A DNA stretch of 62,162 bases from Phenylobacterium sp. (lineage in GTDB: Bacteria; Pseudomonadota; Alphaproteobacteria; Caulobacterales; Caulobacteraceae): the NCBI RefSeq assembly GCF_025351295.1, contig NZ_JANXWD010000142.1:1-62162 (forward strand), in the 5' to 3' direction. The translations under genes were made by a program, and so were the position numbers. Positions 47,969 to 56,108 of the stretch are shown one piece after another. Under the pieces are notes generated by a model. It was not told where the DNA came from, did no database searches, and was given only the letters and a program-made list of their open reading frames with translations. Numbering within the stretch: the stretch's first letter is position 1; each line of letters opens with the position of its first letter.

Positions 47969-48181
47969 ATGCCCACCATCGACACCGACAAGCCCCGCGC
48001 CCGACGCGGCTTCGCCGCCATGAACCCCGAGCGCCGCCGGGAGATTGCCCGCAAGGGCGGGGCCTCCGTCCCCAGCGAGAAGCGCAGCTTCGCGAAGGAC
48101 CGCGATCTGGCCGCCACGGCTGGCCGCAAGGGCGGCGAGGCCTCCCGCGGCGGCGGCCGCACCCGCGGCCGAGAGGCGTAG
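47969..48181 (+). CDS. KGG-motif general stress protein
   Basis: The 70-residue protein has the stress-induced KGG repeats: RRGFAAMNPERRREIARKGG, SEKRSFAKDRDLAATAGRKG and the Gly/Arg-rich tail. Such small hydrophilic proteins (GsiB, con-10 family) are induced in stationary phase and desiccation. ATG at 47969 is preceded by GAGGAGA about 9 bp upstream. It is divergent from the MASE1 kinase. A hairpin follows the stop. Confidence 0.82.
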   Translation: MPTIDTDKPRARRGFAAMNPERRREIARKGGASVPSEKRSFAKDRDLAATAGRKGGEASRGGGRTRGREA

Positions 48182-48213
48182 GCCGACCTTCGATCCGGCC
48201 TGAACGTCACAGC

Positions 48214-48242
48214 GCGCCTCCCCACGGCCTGTGGGGGGGCGC
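48214..48242 (+). terminator. hairpin after the KGG gene
   Basis: A 12-bp stem (GCGCCTCCCCAC with GTGGGGGGGCGC, one G-U pair) with a five-base loop follows 30 bp after the KGG stop and before the convergent egtBD end; it may terminate both. The T-run is weak. Confidence 0.6.
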
Positions 48243-48293
48243 TTGCGTCCAGGCTGCGCTTGCTGTCCTGGCGCGCAGGACCAGCGCCACCCC

Positions 48294-50522
48294 TCACGCC
48301 CGCAGCAGCACCATCCCGAAGGCCGGCGCCTCGCTGGCCCATTGCCGTTCCAAGGTCCAGCCGGCCGAAGCCGCCAGCCTGGCGAAACCGTCCAGGGTGA
48401 ACTTGTGGGAGTTCTCCGTGTGCAGGGTCTCGCCCGCCGCGAAGTGGAACGCGCGGCCGGCCACCTGGACCGTCTGGTCGCTGAGGCTGAGCAGATGCAT
48501 CTCCATCCGGCTGTCGACGGCATTCCACACCGCCCGGTGCGCGAAGGCGTCGAGGTCGAAATCCCCACCAAGCTCGCGGTTGATGCGGGTCAGCAGGTTC
48601 TTGTTGAACGCCGCCGTGACCCCCTGGGCATCGTCATAGGCCGCCACCAGGGTGGCCGCGTCCTTGACCAGGTCCATGCCCACCAGGAAGGCCGAGCCCG
48701 CGCCCAGCAGGCGCCGTGCGCCGACCAGGAAGGCGCGAGCCTCGTCCGGCGTGAAGTTGCCGATGGTCGAGCCGGGGAAGAAACCCACGACGGGCCGACC
48801 GTCGGTCTCTGACGGCAGGCTGAGCGCATTGGTGAAGTCGTCGCGCAGCGGGGCGACGGTCAGCCCTGGATAGTCGGCGCGGATCGCCTGAGCCGCGCCC
48901 TCCAACGCCGAGGCGCTGATGTCGATGGGGGCGTAGACGGCCAGTTGCGGCGCGGCGTCCAGGACGATGCGGGTCTTGGTGCTGGCGCCGCTGCCGAACT
49001 CCACCAGCGCCGCGCCGTCGGGGATGTGGCGGGCGATCTCCGGCGCCGCGTCGCGCAGCAGGGCGATCTCGGTGCGGGTCGGATAGTATTCCTCCAGCTC
49101 GGTGATCGCCTCGAACAGGCGCGAACCCTCCGCATCGTAGAAGTGCTTGGGCGGGACCTGTTTTTTCGGCCGCGCCAGGCCGGCGACCACGTCGGCCTCG
49201 AAGTCCGAGACGCCATGTCCCTGGCCCAGGCCGTCGAGGGCCAGCCGCAGGCCGGAGAACATCCAGCGCTGGCCGGGATAGAAGAAGTTGCGGTAGCTGG
49301 CGCGCGCGTGGCCGCCGGGCGTCACGCAGGCCCCGCCGCGCAGCACGAACTGGCCGGCCATGAACTTGCCGTTGTACTCGCCCACGGCGCCGGCCGCGGC
49401 CTTGAAGCCGGGATAGGGCAGATAGGCGCTGCGGGTCCACTCCCAGAGGTCGCCGAACATCTGGCGCAGGCCCTCGCCCGCCGGCGCCGGCTGGGGAGCC
49501 AGGCGGCCGGAGGTCTGGAAATTGCCCTCCGGCGCGACCGAAGCGGCGGCGTGCTCCCACTCCGCCTCCGTGGGCAGCCGCGCCCCGGCCCAGGCGGCAT
49601 AGGCGTCGGCCTCGTAGTAGCTGACGTGGCTGACCGGGGCGTCGGGGTCCAACGGGCGCAGGCCGTGCAGGCCCATGGCCCGCCAGCCGTCCTCGGCCCC
49701 TGGCGCGGGGCGCCAGTAGACGGGCGCCTGCCAGTCCTCGGCGCGGACCACGGCCCAGCCCTCCGAGAGCCAGAGCTCCGGCCGCGCGTAGCCACCATCG
49801 GCCATGAAGGCCAGCCACTCGGCGTTGGTCACCAGGCGGTCGGCCAGGCGGAACGGCTCCAGCCAGACGCGATGGCGCGGGGCCTCATTGTCGAAGGCGA
49901 ACCCCTGACCATTGTGACCGATCTCCACCAGCCCGCCCTGGAAGGCCACATACGTCGCGGGCGTCATCTCGGCGGGCGCCGCGGGCGGCCGTGGCGGGGC
50001 GAAGGCGGGCGACAGCGGCGACTGGGCGAACAGGTGCAGGATGTCCATCAGGATCAGCTCCTGATGCTGCTCCTCGTGGGCCAGGCCCAGGTCCAGCAGA
50101 CCGGCGAGATCGCCGGCGCCGTTGGCCAGCAGCCTGGCCATCCCGGCATCGACGTGGGCGCGATAGGCCAGGACGTCGGCGGCCGACGGCCGGGTGATCA
50201 GCCCGCGCGCCGGCCGCGGCTGCCGCGGCCCGATGGCCTCGTAGTAGGAGTTGAACAGGTAGCCGAACCTGGCGTCGAACACCCGGTAGCCGGCCAGGTG
50301 CGGGGTGAGCATGAAGGTCTCGAAGAACCAGGTGGTGTGCGCCAGGTGCCATTTGGTCGGGCTGGCGTCCGGCATCGACTGGGCGCCCATGTCCTCGGGC
50401 GTCAGGGAACGGGTCAGCGCTTCGGAGGCTCGCCTCAACGTCTGGTAGCGCTCGAGCGCGTCGGACGGCGCGGCGCGGACGGCGCCGCGCAGCTGCGCCC
50501 CAGGACGTTCGGACTCGCGCAT
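48294..50522 (-). CDS. bifunctional ergothioneine enzyme EgtB-EgtD fusion
   Basis: One open frame of 742 residues holds both enzymes. The EgtB half (about 1-430) has a DinB-like iron site, KWHLAHTTWFFE and HEEQHQELILM (three His), and the FGE-sulfatase domain ending LRGGACVTPGGHARASYRNF and SGLRLALD; it makes the sulfoxide C-S bond. The EgtD half (from about 436) begins RPKKQVPPKHFYDAEGSRLF and carries FGSGASTKTR (SAM), GFFPGSTIGNF, GMDLVKD and ETLHTENSHKFTLDGF; it trimethylates histidine. The linker is about 10 residues with no stop and no in-frame ATG. ATG at 50522 with GGGGAG upstream. Confidence 0.93.
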   Translation of the reverse strand: MRESERPGAQLRGAVRAAPSDALERYQTLRRASEALTRSLTPEDMGAQSMPDASPTKWHLAHTTWFFETFMLTPHLAGYRVFDARFGYLFNSYYEAIGPRQPRPARGLITRPSAADVLAYRAHVDAGMARLLANGAGDLAGLLDLGLAHEEQHQELILMDILHLFAQSPLSPAFAPPRPPAAPAEMTPATYVAFQGGLVEIGHNGQGFAFDNEAPRHRVWLEPFRLADRLVTNAEWLAFMADGGYARPELWLSEGWAVVRAEDWQAPVYWRPAPGAEDGWRAMGLHGLRPLDPDAPVSHVSYYEADAYAAWAGARLPTEAEWEHAAASVAPEGNFQTSGRLAPQPAPAGEGLRQMFGDLWEWTRSAYLPYPGFKAAAGAVGEYNGKFMAGQFVLRGGACVTPGGHARASYRNFFYPGQRWMFSGLRLALDGLGQGHGVSDFEADVVAGLARPKKQVPPKHFYDAEGSRLFEAITELEEYYPTRTEIALLRDAAPEIARHIPDGAALVEFGSGASTKTRIVLDAAPQLAVYAPIDISASALEGAAQAIRADYPGLTVAPLRDDFTNALSLPSETDGRPVVGFFPGSTIGNFTPDEARAFLVGARRLLGAGSAFLVGMDLVKDAATLVAAYDDAQGVTAAFNKNLLTRINRELGGDFDLDAFAHRAVWNAVDSRMEMHLLSLSDQTVQVAGRAFHFAAGETLHTENSHKFTLDGFARLAASAGWTLERQWASEAPAFGMVLLRA

Positions 50523-50599
50523 GCCAACTCCCCTCGTCCGGCCGCATGGCGACCGTCTCCCGGCCCTCAATGTGGGGGCCGCCTCGCCGGCGCACAACG

Positions 50600-50616
50600 C
50601 ACTTGCGGCGCAAGTG
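50600..50616. promoter_or_regulatory. palindrome CACTTGC-ggc-GCAAGTG, egtBD/sigma intergenic
   Basis: Perfect 7-bp arms around a 3-bp centre in the 270-bp gap between the divergent egtBD and ECF sigma genes. It is 78 bp upstream of the egtBD start and could be an operator for either gene. Nothing in the window identifies the binder. Confidence 0.4.
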
Positions 50617-50706
50617 GCTGCATTTGACCGGACGATTGTCGGCCTCCGCAGGCGGTCGCCACGCCGGCCGGCCGGAAAGATCGCTGATTTCCTGGGGATC
50701 GCCGCC

Positions 50707-50732
50707 GGAACGCATCGAACCGGGGCGGCGTT
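50707..50732 (+). promoter_or_regulatory. EcfG/SigT-type promoter of the ECF sigma gene (predicted)
   Basis: GGAAC (50707-50711), 17 bp, then CGTT (50729-50732) matches the alphaproteobacterial general-stress sigma consensus (GGAAC-N16/17-CGTT). It lies about 60 bp upstream of the sigma ATG and points at it. It suggests control by EcfG/SigT, or autoregulation. Confidence 0.6.
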
Positions 50733-50792
50733 CAAGGGCGGCTGGTGGGAGGCGCTTAGTCGGTCGGCACGGCCGGAGTCCTAGGGGTCGGT

Positions 50793-51332
50793 ATGAGTTC
50801 CGCACCAAGTTGGCGCGATGAGGTCGTCGGCCTGATCCCCGCCCTCAGGGCGTTCGCCTGGTCGCTCAGCCACAACGGCTCCGACGCCGACGACCTGGTG
50901 CAGGACACCCTGATCAAGGCCTGGACCCACCGCGACAAGTTCCAGCCGGGCACCAACCTGCGCGCGTGGTTGTTCACGATCCTGCGAAACACCTACTACA
51001 CCAACGTGGTGCGCCGCCGCCGCGAGGTGCGCGACGAGACCGGACAGTACGCCGCCACCCTGCACAGCGCCCCGACCCAGGAGTGGACGGTGGCCATGCG
51101 CGCCCTGCAGGCGGCGCTGCAGCAACTGCCGGCCGAGCACCGCGAGGCGCTGACCCTGGTCGGCGCGGCGGGTCTCTCCTACGAGGAGGCCGCCGAGATC
51201 TGCGGCTGCGCGCTCGGCACCATCAAGAGCCGGGTGAACCGCGCCCGCGCCCGCCTGCTGAAGCTCATGGACGCGCAGGACGCCAACGACGTCATGGCCC
51301 TGGAAAACATGACCGCGATGGGCACAGCCTGA
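50793..51332 (+). CDS. ECF sigma factor (EcfG/SigU-like)
   Basis: The 179-residue protein has region 2 (LRAFAWSLSHNGSDADDLVQ, DTLIKAWTHRDKFQPGTNLR, AWLFTILRNTYYT) and region 4 (LQQLPAEHREALTLVGAAGL, SYEEAAEICGCALGTIKSRV). There is no NepR or PhyR next to it, unlike a main EcfG locus, so it looks like a stress-regulated paralog such as C. crescentus SigU, which is under SigT. The predicted GGAAC-N17-CGTT promoter supports this. ATG at 50793. Confidence 0.85.
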   Translation: MSSAPSWRDEVVGLIPALRAFAWSLSHNGSDADDLVQDTLIKAWTHRDKFQPGTNLRAWLFTILRNTYYTNVVRRRREVRDETGQYAATLHSAPTQEWTVAMRALQAALQQLPAEHREALTLVGAAGLSYEEAAEICGCALGTIKSRVNRARARLLKLMDAQDANDVMALENMTAMGTA

Positions 51333-51697
51333 CTCCCCGTCCTTGGCGCCCGCGGGTGCGCCGCTGCAAGCCGATCCACGACCCCCCGCACCTGCTCCGG
51401 CACGGGTCGCGCCGCCAGCGTCCTTCCGGGCGGCAAGGTGGACGCTAAGCAAGATTGCCGAGATCGCCCAACGGATCGCACAGCGAAAGCCCTCCTCCTC
51501 GATGGAGGAGGGTTGGGTGGTGGTGTGGCCACGGCGGTGGCGCAGACGGCGCGGGTTAGCGCCGGCGCCTTACAGAGCTCCTCACCCCATCATCGTGCGC
51601 ACACCACCATCCCCCGCCCTTCCCCCATCGAGGAGGAAGGGAGCCTGCGAGATGACCATCTGTTGGGCGAGGTTCGATTCTCTGCTTAGAAGCGCGC
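51333..51697. other. gene-free gap with an inverted repeat
   Basis: Between the sigma stop and kynU there are 365 bp. No protein-like frame is convincing: the open frames are high-Arg/Pro shadows. The second half is the inverted repeat at 51488-51645. Confidence 0.6.
51488..51645. repeat. intergenic inverted repeat, CCCTCC-TCGATGG family
   Basis: GCCCTCCTCCTCGATGGAGG with its own palindrome, and CCCTTCCCCCATCGAGGAGG, are arms of a long repeat; CACCACC/GGTGGTG flank the inside. It has the same polypyrimidine-ATGG-polypurine design as the repeat near 36427. It fills the gap before kynU. Confidence 0.7.
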
Positions 51698-52924
51698 ATG
51701 GACCGCCGACACGCCGAAGCCCTGGACGCCGCCGACCCGCTGGCCCGCTTCCGCCGGTCGTTCGACCTGCCGGAGGGCCTGATCTACCTCGACGGCAATT
51801 CGCTGGGCGCCCTGCCCCGCACGGCGGCGGCGCGGATCGACGACCTGGTCCGGCGCGAATGGGGCCGCGACTTGATCACCAGCTGGAACACCGCCGGCTG
51901 GATCGAGGCGCCGCAGCGGGTGGGCGACAAGATCGCGCGGCTGATCGGCGCCCAGGCCAACGAGGTGGTCGTGGCCGACTCCACCTCGGTCAACCTGTTC
52001 AAGCTGGCGGCGGGCGCGCTGTCGCTGCGGCCCGGACGGCGCAAGATCCTCACCGAGATCGGCAACTTCCACACCGACGTCTACGTGCTGGAGGGCCTGG
52101 CGGCGCTGGCCGGGGCGACCCTGGAGATCGTCCCGACCGAGGATGTGGTCGGCGCCATCGACGAGCAGACCGCACTCGTGGCCCTGACCCACGTGCACTA
52201 TGCCTCGGCCCGGACGTGGGACATGGCCGCCGTCACCGCCGCGGCCCACGCCAAGGGCGCGCTGGCGCTCTGGGACCTCAGCCACACGGCTGGCGCCCTG
52301 GCCGGCGACCTGAACGGCGCGGACGCCGACCTGGCGGTGGGCTGCGGCTACAAGCACCTGAACGGCGGCCCTGGCGCGCCGGCCTTCCTGTTCGTCGCCG
52401 CACGGCACCAGGCGGCGGTCCGCTCGCCGCTCAGCGGCTGGATGGGCCACGCCGAGCCGTTCGCGTTCGAGCCCCATTTCCGCCCGGCCGCCGACATCCG
52501 CGCCCAGCTCTGCGGCACGCCGCCGATCCTGGGGCTGGCGGCGTTGGAGTGCGGGATCGACATCCTGCTGGAGGCCTCGGCGGCCGCCGTCGAGGCCAAG
52601 GGCAAGGCGCTCTGCGCGCTGTTCATCCAGCTGGTCGAGGACCGCTGCGCCGGCCGGGGCCTGCGGCTGATCGGGCCCCGTGACATCGCCGAGCGCGGCC
52701 TGCACGTCTCCTTCGCCCATCCGGACGGTTACGCCCTGGTCCAGGCGCTGATCGCCCGCGGCGTGGTCGGCGACTTCCGCGCGCCCGACATCGCCCGCTT
52801 CGGCTTTCCGGGGCTCTACGTCCGCTACGCCGACGTCTGGGACGCGGTGGAAATCCTGCGCGAGGTGCTGGAGACCCGGGCCTGGGACCAGCCGGCGTTC
52901 CAGGCTCGGGCGGCGGTGACGTGA
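51698..52924 (+). CDS. kynU: kynureninase
   Basis: Kynureninase is a PLP enzyme that cleaves kynurenine to anthranilate and alanine, in tryptophan degradation or NAD synthesis. The 408-residue protein has LIYLDGNSLGALPRTA at its start, TSWNTAGWIEAPQRVGDKI, WDLSHTAGALAGDLNGADAD and the PLP lysine in GCGYKHLNGGPGAPAF. GWMGHAEPFAF also matches the family. No kynA or kynB is in the window. The acyl-CoA ligase follows in the same direction 91 bp later. Confidence 0.93.
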   Translation: MDRRHAEALDAADPLARFRRSFDLPEGLIYLDGNSLGALPRTAAARIDDLVRREWGRDLITSWNTAGWIEAPQRVGDKIARLIGAQANEVVVADSTSVNLFKLAAGALSLRPGRRKILTEIGNFHTDVYVLEGLAALAGATLEIVPTEDVVGAIDEQTALVALTHVHYASARTWDMAAVTAAAHAKGALALWDLSHTAGALAGDLNGADADLAVGCGYKHLNGGPGAPAFLFVAARHQAAVRSPLSGWMGHAEPFAFEPHFRPAADIRAQLCGTPPILGLAALECGIDILLEASAAAVEAKGKALCALFIQLVEDRCAGRGLRLIGPRDIAERGLHVSFAHPDGYALVQALIARGVVGDFRAPDIARFGFPGLYVRYADVWDAVEILREVLETRAWDQPAFQARAAVT

Positions 52925-53015
52925 GGCGGGCCGGGGCGCCGGTTGGCGCTCGGCGCGGCTTCGGCTAGCAAGTCTGCGGAGACGGGCGGCCACAAGCCCG
53001 GCCGAGAGGAACCCC

Positions 53016-54575
53016 ATGATCGACGATCCCATCAAGACCCTGATCGACATCCCACGCGTCCATGGCGCCGAGCGGGGACAGCATGTGGCGGTATCGTTCG
53101 AGGGCCGCGACCTGACCTACGCGGAGCTGGACCGCCGGTCGGACCAGGTCGCGGCGGCGCTGCAGGGCCTGGGCGTGAAGCCCGGCGACCGGATAGCCTG
53201 GCTGGGACGCCCGTCGGAGGCCTGGTACGAGATCTTCTTCGGCGTGGCCAAGGCGCGGGCCTGTTTCGCGCCGATCAATTCGCGCCTGGCGGTCCCCGAG
53301 ATCGCCTTCATCCTGAAGGACTCGGGCGCGGACGTGTTCTTCGTGACCCCGGAGTTCTTCGACTGCATTCCGACCGTGGCCGAGTATGCCGGGCGGCCGA
53401 TCCGCGTGGTGGCGGTGGGCGGCGAACACCCGGCGTTCGAGTCCTATGCCGCGCTGCGCGACGCCGCCCCGGCGCCCCGGCTGGAGACCCCGCAGGCCAC
53501 GGACGACGTCCTGCAGCTCTACACCTCCGGCACCACGGGCCTGCCCAAGGGCGTGCGGTTGACCAACGCCAACTATGCCGCGTTCCTGGCGCTTCGACAC
53601 CAGGTGGAGGGCTTCGCGTACGGCGCGGACGACACCGTGCTGATCCTGATGCCGATGTTCCATGTGGCCGGCACCAACATCAGCTTCTCCGGCCTCGCCG
53701 CCGGCGGGCGGATCGTCCTGCAGGCTGAATTCGTCCCGTCGCGCGTCCTGGAGACCATTGCGGTCGAACGGGTGGCGCACAGCTTCCTGGCGCCCGTGAT
53801 GATCAACGCCCTGCTGCAGACGCCGGGCGTCGAGACCACCGACTTCTCCAGCCTGAAGACCGTGAGCTACGGCGCCTCGCCGATTTCCGAAGCGGTGCTG
53901 GCCAAGGCGACCGAGACGTTCGGCTGCGGCTTCATCCAGTTCTACGGCATGACCGAGACCACCGGGGCCGGCACGACGCTGGCGCCCAGCGAACATCGGG
54001 GCGAGTTGATGCGCGCCTGTGGGCGCCCCTGGGCGACGCTGGAGACCCGGATCGCCGACGAGGCGGGCCATGAGGTCGCGGTCGGCGACATCGGCGAGAT
54101 CGAGATCCGTGGGCCGATCGTCATGGCCGGCTACTGGAACCGTCCGGAGGCCACCGCCGAGACCATCCGCCCGGACGGCTGGCTGCGCACCGGCGACGCC
54201 GGATACATGAACGCCGAGGGCTTCTTCTTCGTCCACGACCGGGTGAAGGACATGATCGTCTCGGGCGGCGAGAACGTCTATCCGGCCGAGGTGGAGAACG
54301 CGATCCTGGGCTGCCCGGGCGTCGCCGACGCCGCCGTCATCGGCGTCCCGGACGAGCGCTGGGGTGAGGCGGTGAAGGCCATCGTGGTGGCCGCGCCCGG
54401 CGCGAACCCCGCCCCCGCCGACATCATCGCCTACGCCCGCCAGCGGATCGCGGGGTTCAAGGCGCCCAAGACCGTGGACTTCATCGACGCCCTGCCGCGC
54501 AACCCCTCAGGCAAGGTGCTGCGCCGCGAGCTACGCAAGCCGTACTGGGAAGGCCGCGACCGCAAGGTGGGGTAA
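53016..54575 (+). CDS. acyl-CoA synthetase (AMP-dependent, fatty-acid type)
   Basis: It activates a carboxylate with ATP and CoA. In 519 residues the AMP-binding motif is LQLYTSGTTGLPKGVRLTN (about 167-185), then FYGMTETTG, the hinge GDAGYMNAEGFFFVHDRVKD and MIVSGGENVYPAEVE, and the C-terminal catalytic Lys in NPSGKVLRREL. It resembles long-chain or benzoate-type ligases; the substrate is open. Start ATG at 53016 (MIDDPIKTLIDIP) with AGAGGAA upstream. Confidence 0.9.
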   Translation: MIDDPIKTLIDIPRVHGAERGQHVAVSFEGRDLTYAELDRRSDQVAAALQGLGVKPGDRIAWLGRPSEAWYEIFFGVAKARACFAPINSRLAVPEIAFILKDSGADVFFVTPEFFDCIPTVAEYAGRPIRVVAVGGEHPAFESYAALRDAAPAPRLETPQATDDVLQLYTSGTTGLPKGVRLTNANYAAFLALRHQVEGFAYGADDTVLILMPMFHVAGTNISFSGLAAGGRIVLQAEFVPSRVLETIAVERVAHSFLAPVMINALLQTPGVETTDFSSLKTVSYGASPISEAVLAKATETFGCGFIQFYGMTETTGAGTTLAPSEHRGELMRACGRPWATLETRIADEAGHEVAVGDIGEIEIRGPIVMAGYWNRPEATAETIRPDGWLRTGDAGYMNAEGFFFVHDRVKDMIVSGGENVYPAEVENAILGCPGVADAAVIGVPDERWGEAVKAIVVAAPGANPAPADIIAYARQRIAGFKAPKTVDFIDALPRNPSGKVLRRELRKPYWEGRDRKVG

Positions 54576-54613
54576 GTCGCGCTTTTCTCTCCCTTGATGG
54601 GGCGGGAAAGCCG

Positions 54614-55228
54614 CTACGCGCTCGCCGCTGCGCTGGGGCGGGCCTTCACGGCGGCGAACCAGGCGTTCAGCTTCACGTACTTCGCATCCAGGGGCTGTCC
54701 GACCACGTTGCCGAAGTCCTGGAAGGCGAACAGCAGGATGTCGGCCAGGCTGAAGCGCTCACCGCAGAGGTAGGGGCCGACCATGTGGTCCTCGAACCAC
54801 TGCAGGCCGTCCTGAGCCACCGCCTTCAGGCCCGGTGCGGCCTCCGGCAGGCAGCGCATGCGGCTCTGGAACATCGGCAGGCCTTCGGCGTAGCGGAACC
54901 CGTTCGCCATCGGCTCGCAGACCTTGAGGTCAACACGGCGCGTCCACATCCGCGTTTCCGCCCGTTCCTCCGGCGTGGCGCCGATCAGCGAGCCCCCGGG
55001 GAACTTCTCGTCCACATACTCGCAGATGGCGGTGATCTCGTTGAGGTATGCGCCGCCGTCCAGCTCCAGGCAGGGCGTCTGGCCGGACGGGTTCTTGGCC
55101 AGGTACGGCGCCTGCCGGTTCTCGCCCGTGCGCAGGTCGACGTCGACCTTGTCGAGGGTCACCCCCTTCTCGGCCAGGAACATGTTCACGACCCGCGGAT
55201 TGGGTCCGATGGAGTTAAAGAGCTTCAC
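54614..55228 (-). CDS. glutathione S-transferase
   Basis: The 204-residue protein has the thioredoxin-like N domain (KLFNSIGPNPRVVNMFLAEK, KNPSGQTPCLELDGGAYLNE with the cis-Pro, glutathione motif) and the all-helical C domain (CGERFSLADILLFAFQDFGN). The GTG at 55228 begins VKLFNSIGPN directly after an AGGGA site; an ATG 40 codons upstream has no GST similarity. Convergent with the acyl-CoA ligase. Substrate unknown. Confidence 0.87.
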   Translation of the reverse strand: MKLFNSIGPNPRVVNMFLAEKGVTLDKVDVDLRTGENRQAPYLAKNPSGQTPCLELDGGAYLNEITAICEYVDEKFPGGSLIGATPEERAETRMWTRRVDLKVCEPMANGFRYAEGLPMFQSRMRCLPEAAPGLKAVAQDGLQWFEDHMVGPYLCGERFSLADILLFAFQDFGNVVGQPLDAKYVKLNAWFAAVKARPSAAASA

Positions 55229-55328
55229 GATATGTCCCTTCCCTGATCTCGAAGACGTGAGCCGCGATAGCACGGGTTCCGGCTCGCGGGGTGGTTTTGA
55301 AAGCCCCGTAGGCGTATAACGCTGCGTC

Positions 55329-55562
55329 ATGACAGAGCGCAGTTTCATGCAGGATCAGACCGGCTCCGACGAGAGCCTGGACGATCTGCTGGCGCGCCTC
55401 AAGGCTCAGCTTTCGCGGCCCAAGGCGCCCCCGCGCCGGTTCCGGCCCCCGGACTCCGGCCATTTCGTCACCTCTCGCTGGCCCAGGGGCGGTACGGGCG
55501 GGGCCGAGGCGCCCTTGCCCAAGGCCGAGCCTCCCGTCCAGGACTGCTACGCGCCCGGCTGA
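55329..55562 (+). CDS. small hypothetical protein, 77 aa
   Basis: No family recognised. The first third is helical and acidic/basic (ESLDDLLARLKAQLSR), the rest Pro/Arg/Gly-rich and probably unstructured, ending in CYAPG. ATG start; codon use resembles the surroundings. It is divergent from the GST and convergent with the next gene. It might be a real small protein or a fragment. Confidence 0.5.
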   Translation: MTERSFMQDQTGSDESLDDLLARLKAQLSRPKAPPRRFRPPDSGHFVTSRWPRGGTGGAEAPLPKAEPPVQDCYAPG

Positions 55563-55569
55563 GCGGCGC

Positions 55570-56037
55570 TCACATCGTGAAGTTCGAGGCCATCACGCAG
55601 TGGGCGATGTCGTGCGGGGTGGCGATGGTCGCCGGCTGGCCCATGCCCGGCACGAAGTACCACTCGCCCTTGCTGGTGGTGACCTTCAGCACATTCGGCC
55701 CGGTGAACTGGCAGACCGCGTAGGCGCCCAGGCCGGTGCCGCCGTCGTAGGTGATCGGGCTGCACTCCATGTGGCCGAACTGGCGAAACAACGTGGCGTT
55801 CGAATAGAGCACGCCCTTCGGGGCCTTCAGCCGCCGCGCGGCGAATTCCGCCTTGCTGACCTGCGGACAGGGGTGGCCGTCGATCGACCATTCGTGGGCC
55901 AGCTGGATGTTGGCGGCGCGGACCTTCAGGAAGTTGGCGACCAGCAACCCGGTCGGGACGCCCAGGGCGATCAGCCCACCCATGACCATGACCAGGATCT
56001 CGCCCCGGGTGCGACGCCGCTTGCGTTCGCCTGCCAC
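55570..56037 (-). CDS. membrane-anchored hypothetical protein, 155 aa
   Basis: A basic N terminus (ERKRRRTRGE) precedes one membrane helix (ILVMVMGGLIALGVPTGLLV), giving a cytoplasm-to-periplasm anchor. The outside part has three Cys (HPCPQ, MECSPI, AVCQF) and a tail (GMGQPATIATPHDIAHCVMA) with a fourth. I do not recognise the family. It lies 71 bp after the monooxygenase start region's gene end on the same strand. Confidence 0.6.
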   Translation of the reverse strand: MAGERKRRRTRGEILVMVMGGLIALGVPTGLLVANFLKVRAANIQLAHEWSIDGHPCPQVSKAEFAARRLKAPKGVLYSNATLFRQFGHMECSPITYDGGTGLGAYAVCQFTGPNVLKVTTSKGEWYFVPGMGQPATIATPHDIAHCVMASNFTM

Positions 56038-56108
56038 AGCACCTCCTCAGCGCCTCGCGCGCATTACGAACGTAAGATGTCACGCCGCGGGGTCCGTCCG
56101 CAAGCGGT

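Noticed and set aside
55329..55562. Small Pro-rich protein as a toxin or antitoxin
   Set aside because: No family match and no partner gene; kept only as a hypothetical protein.
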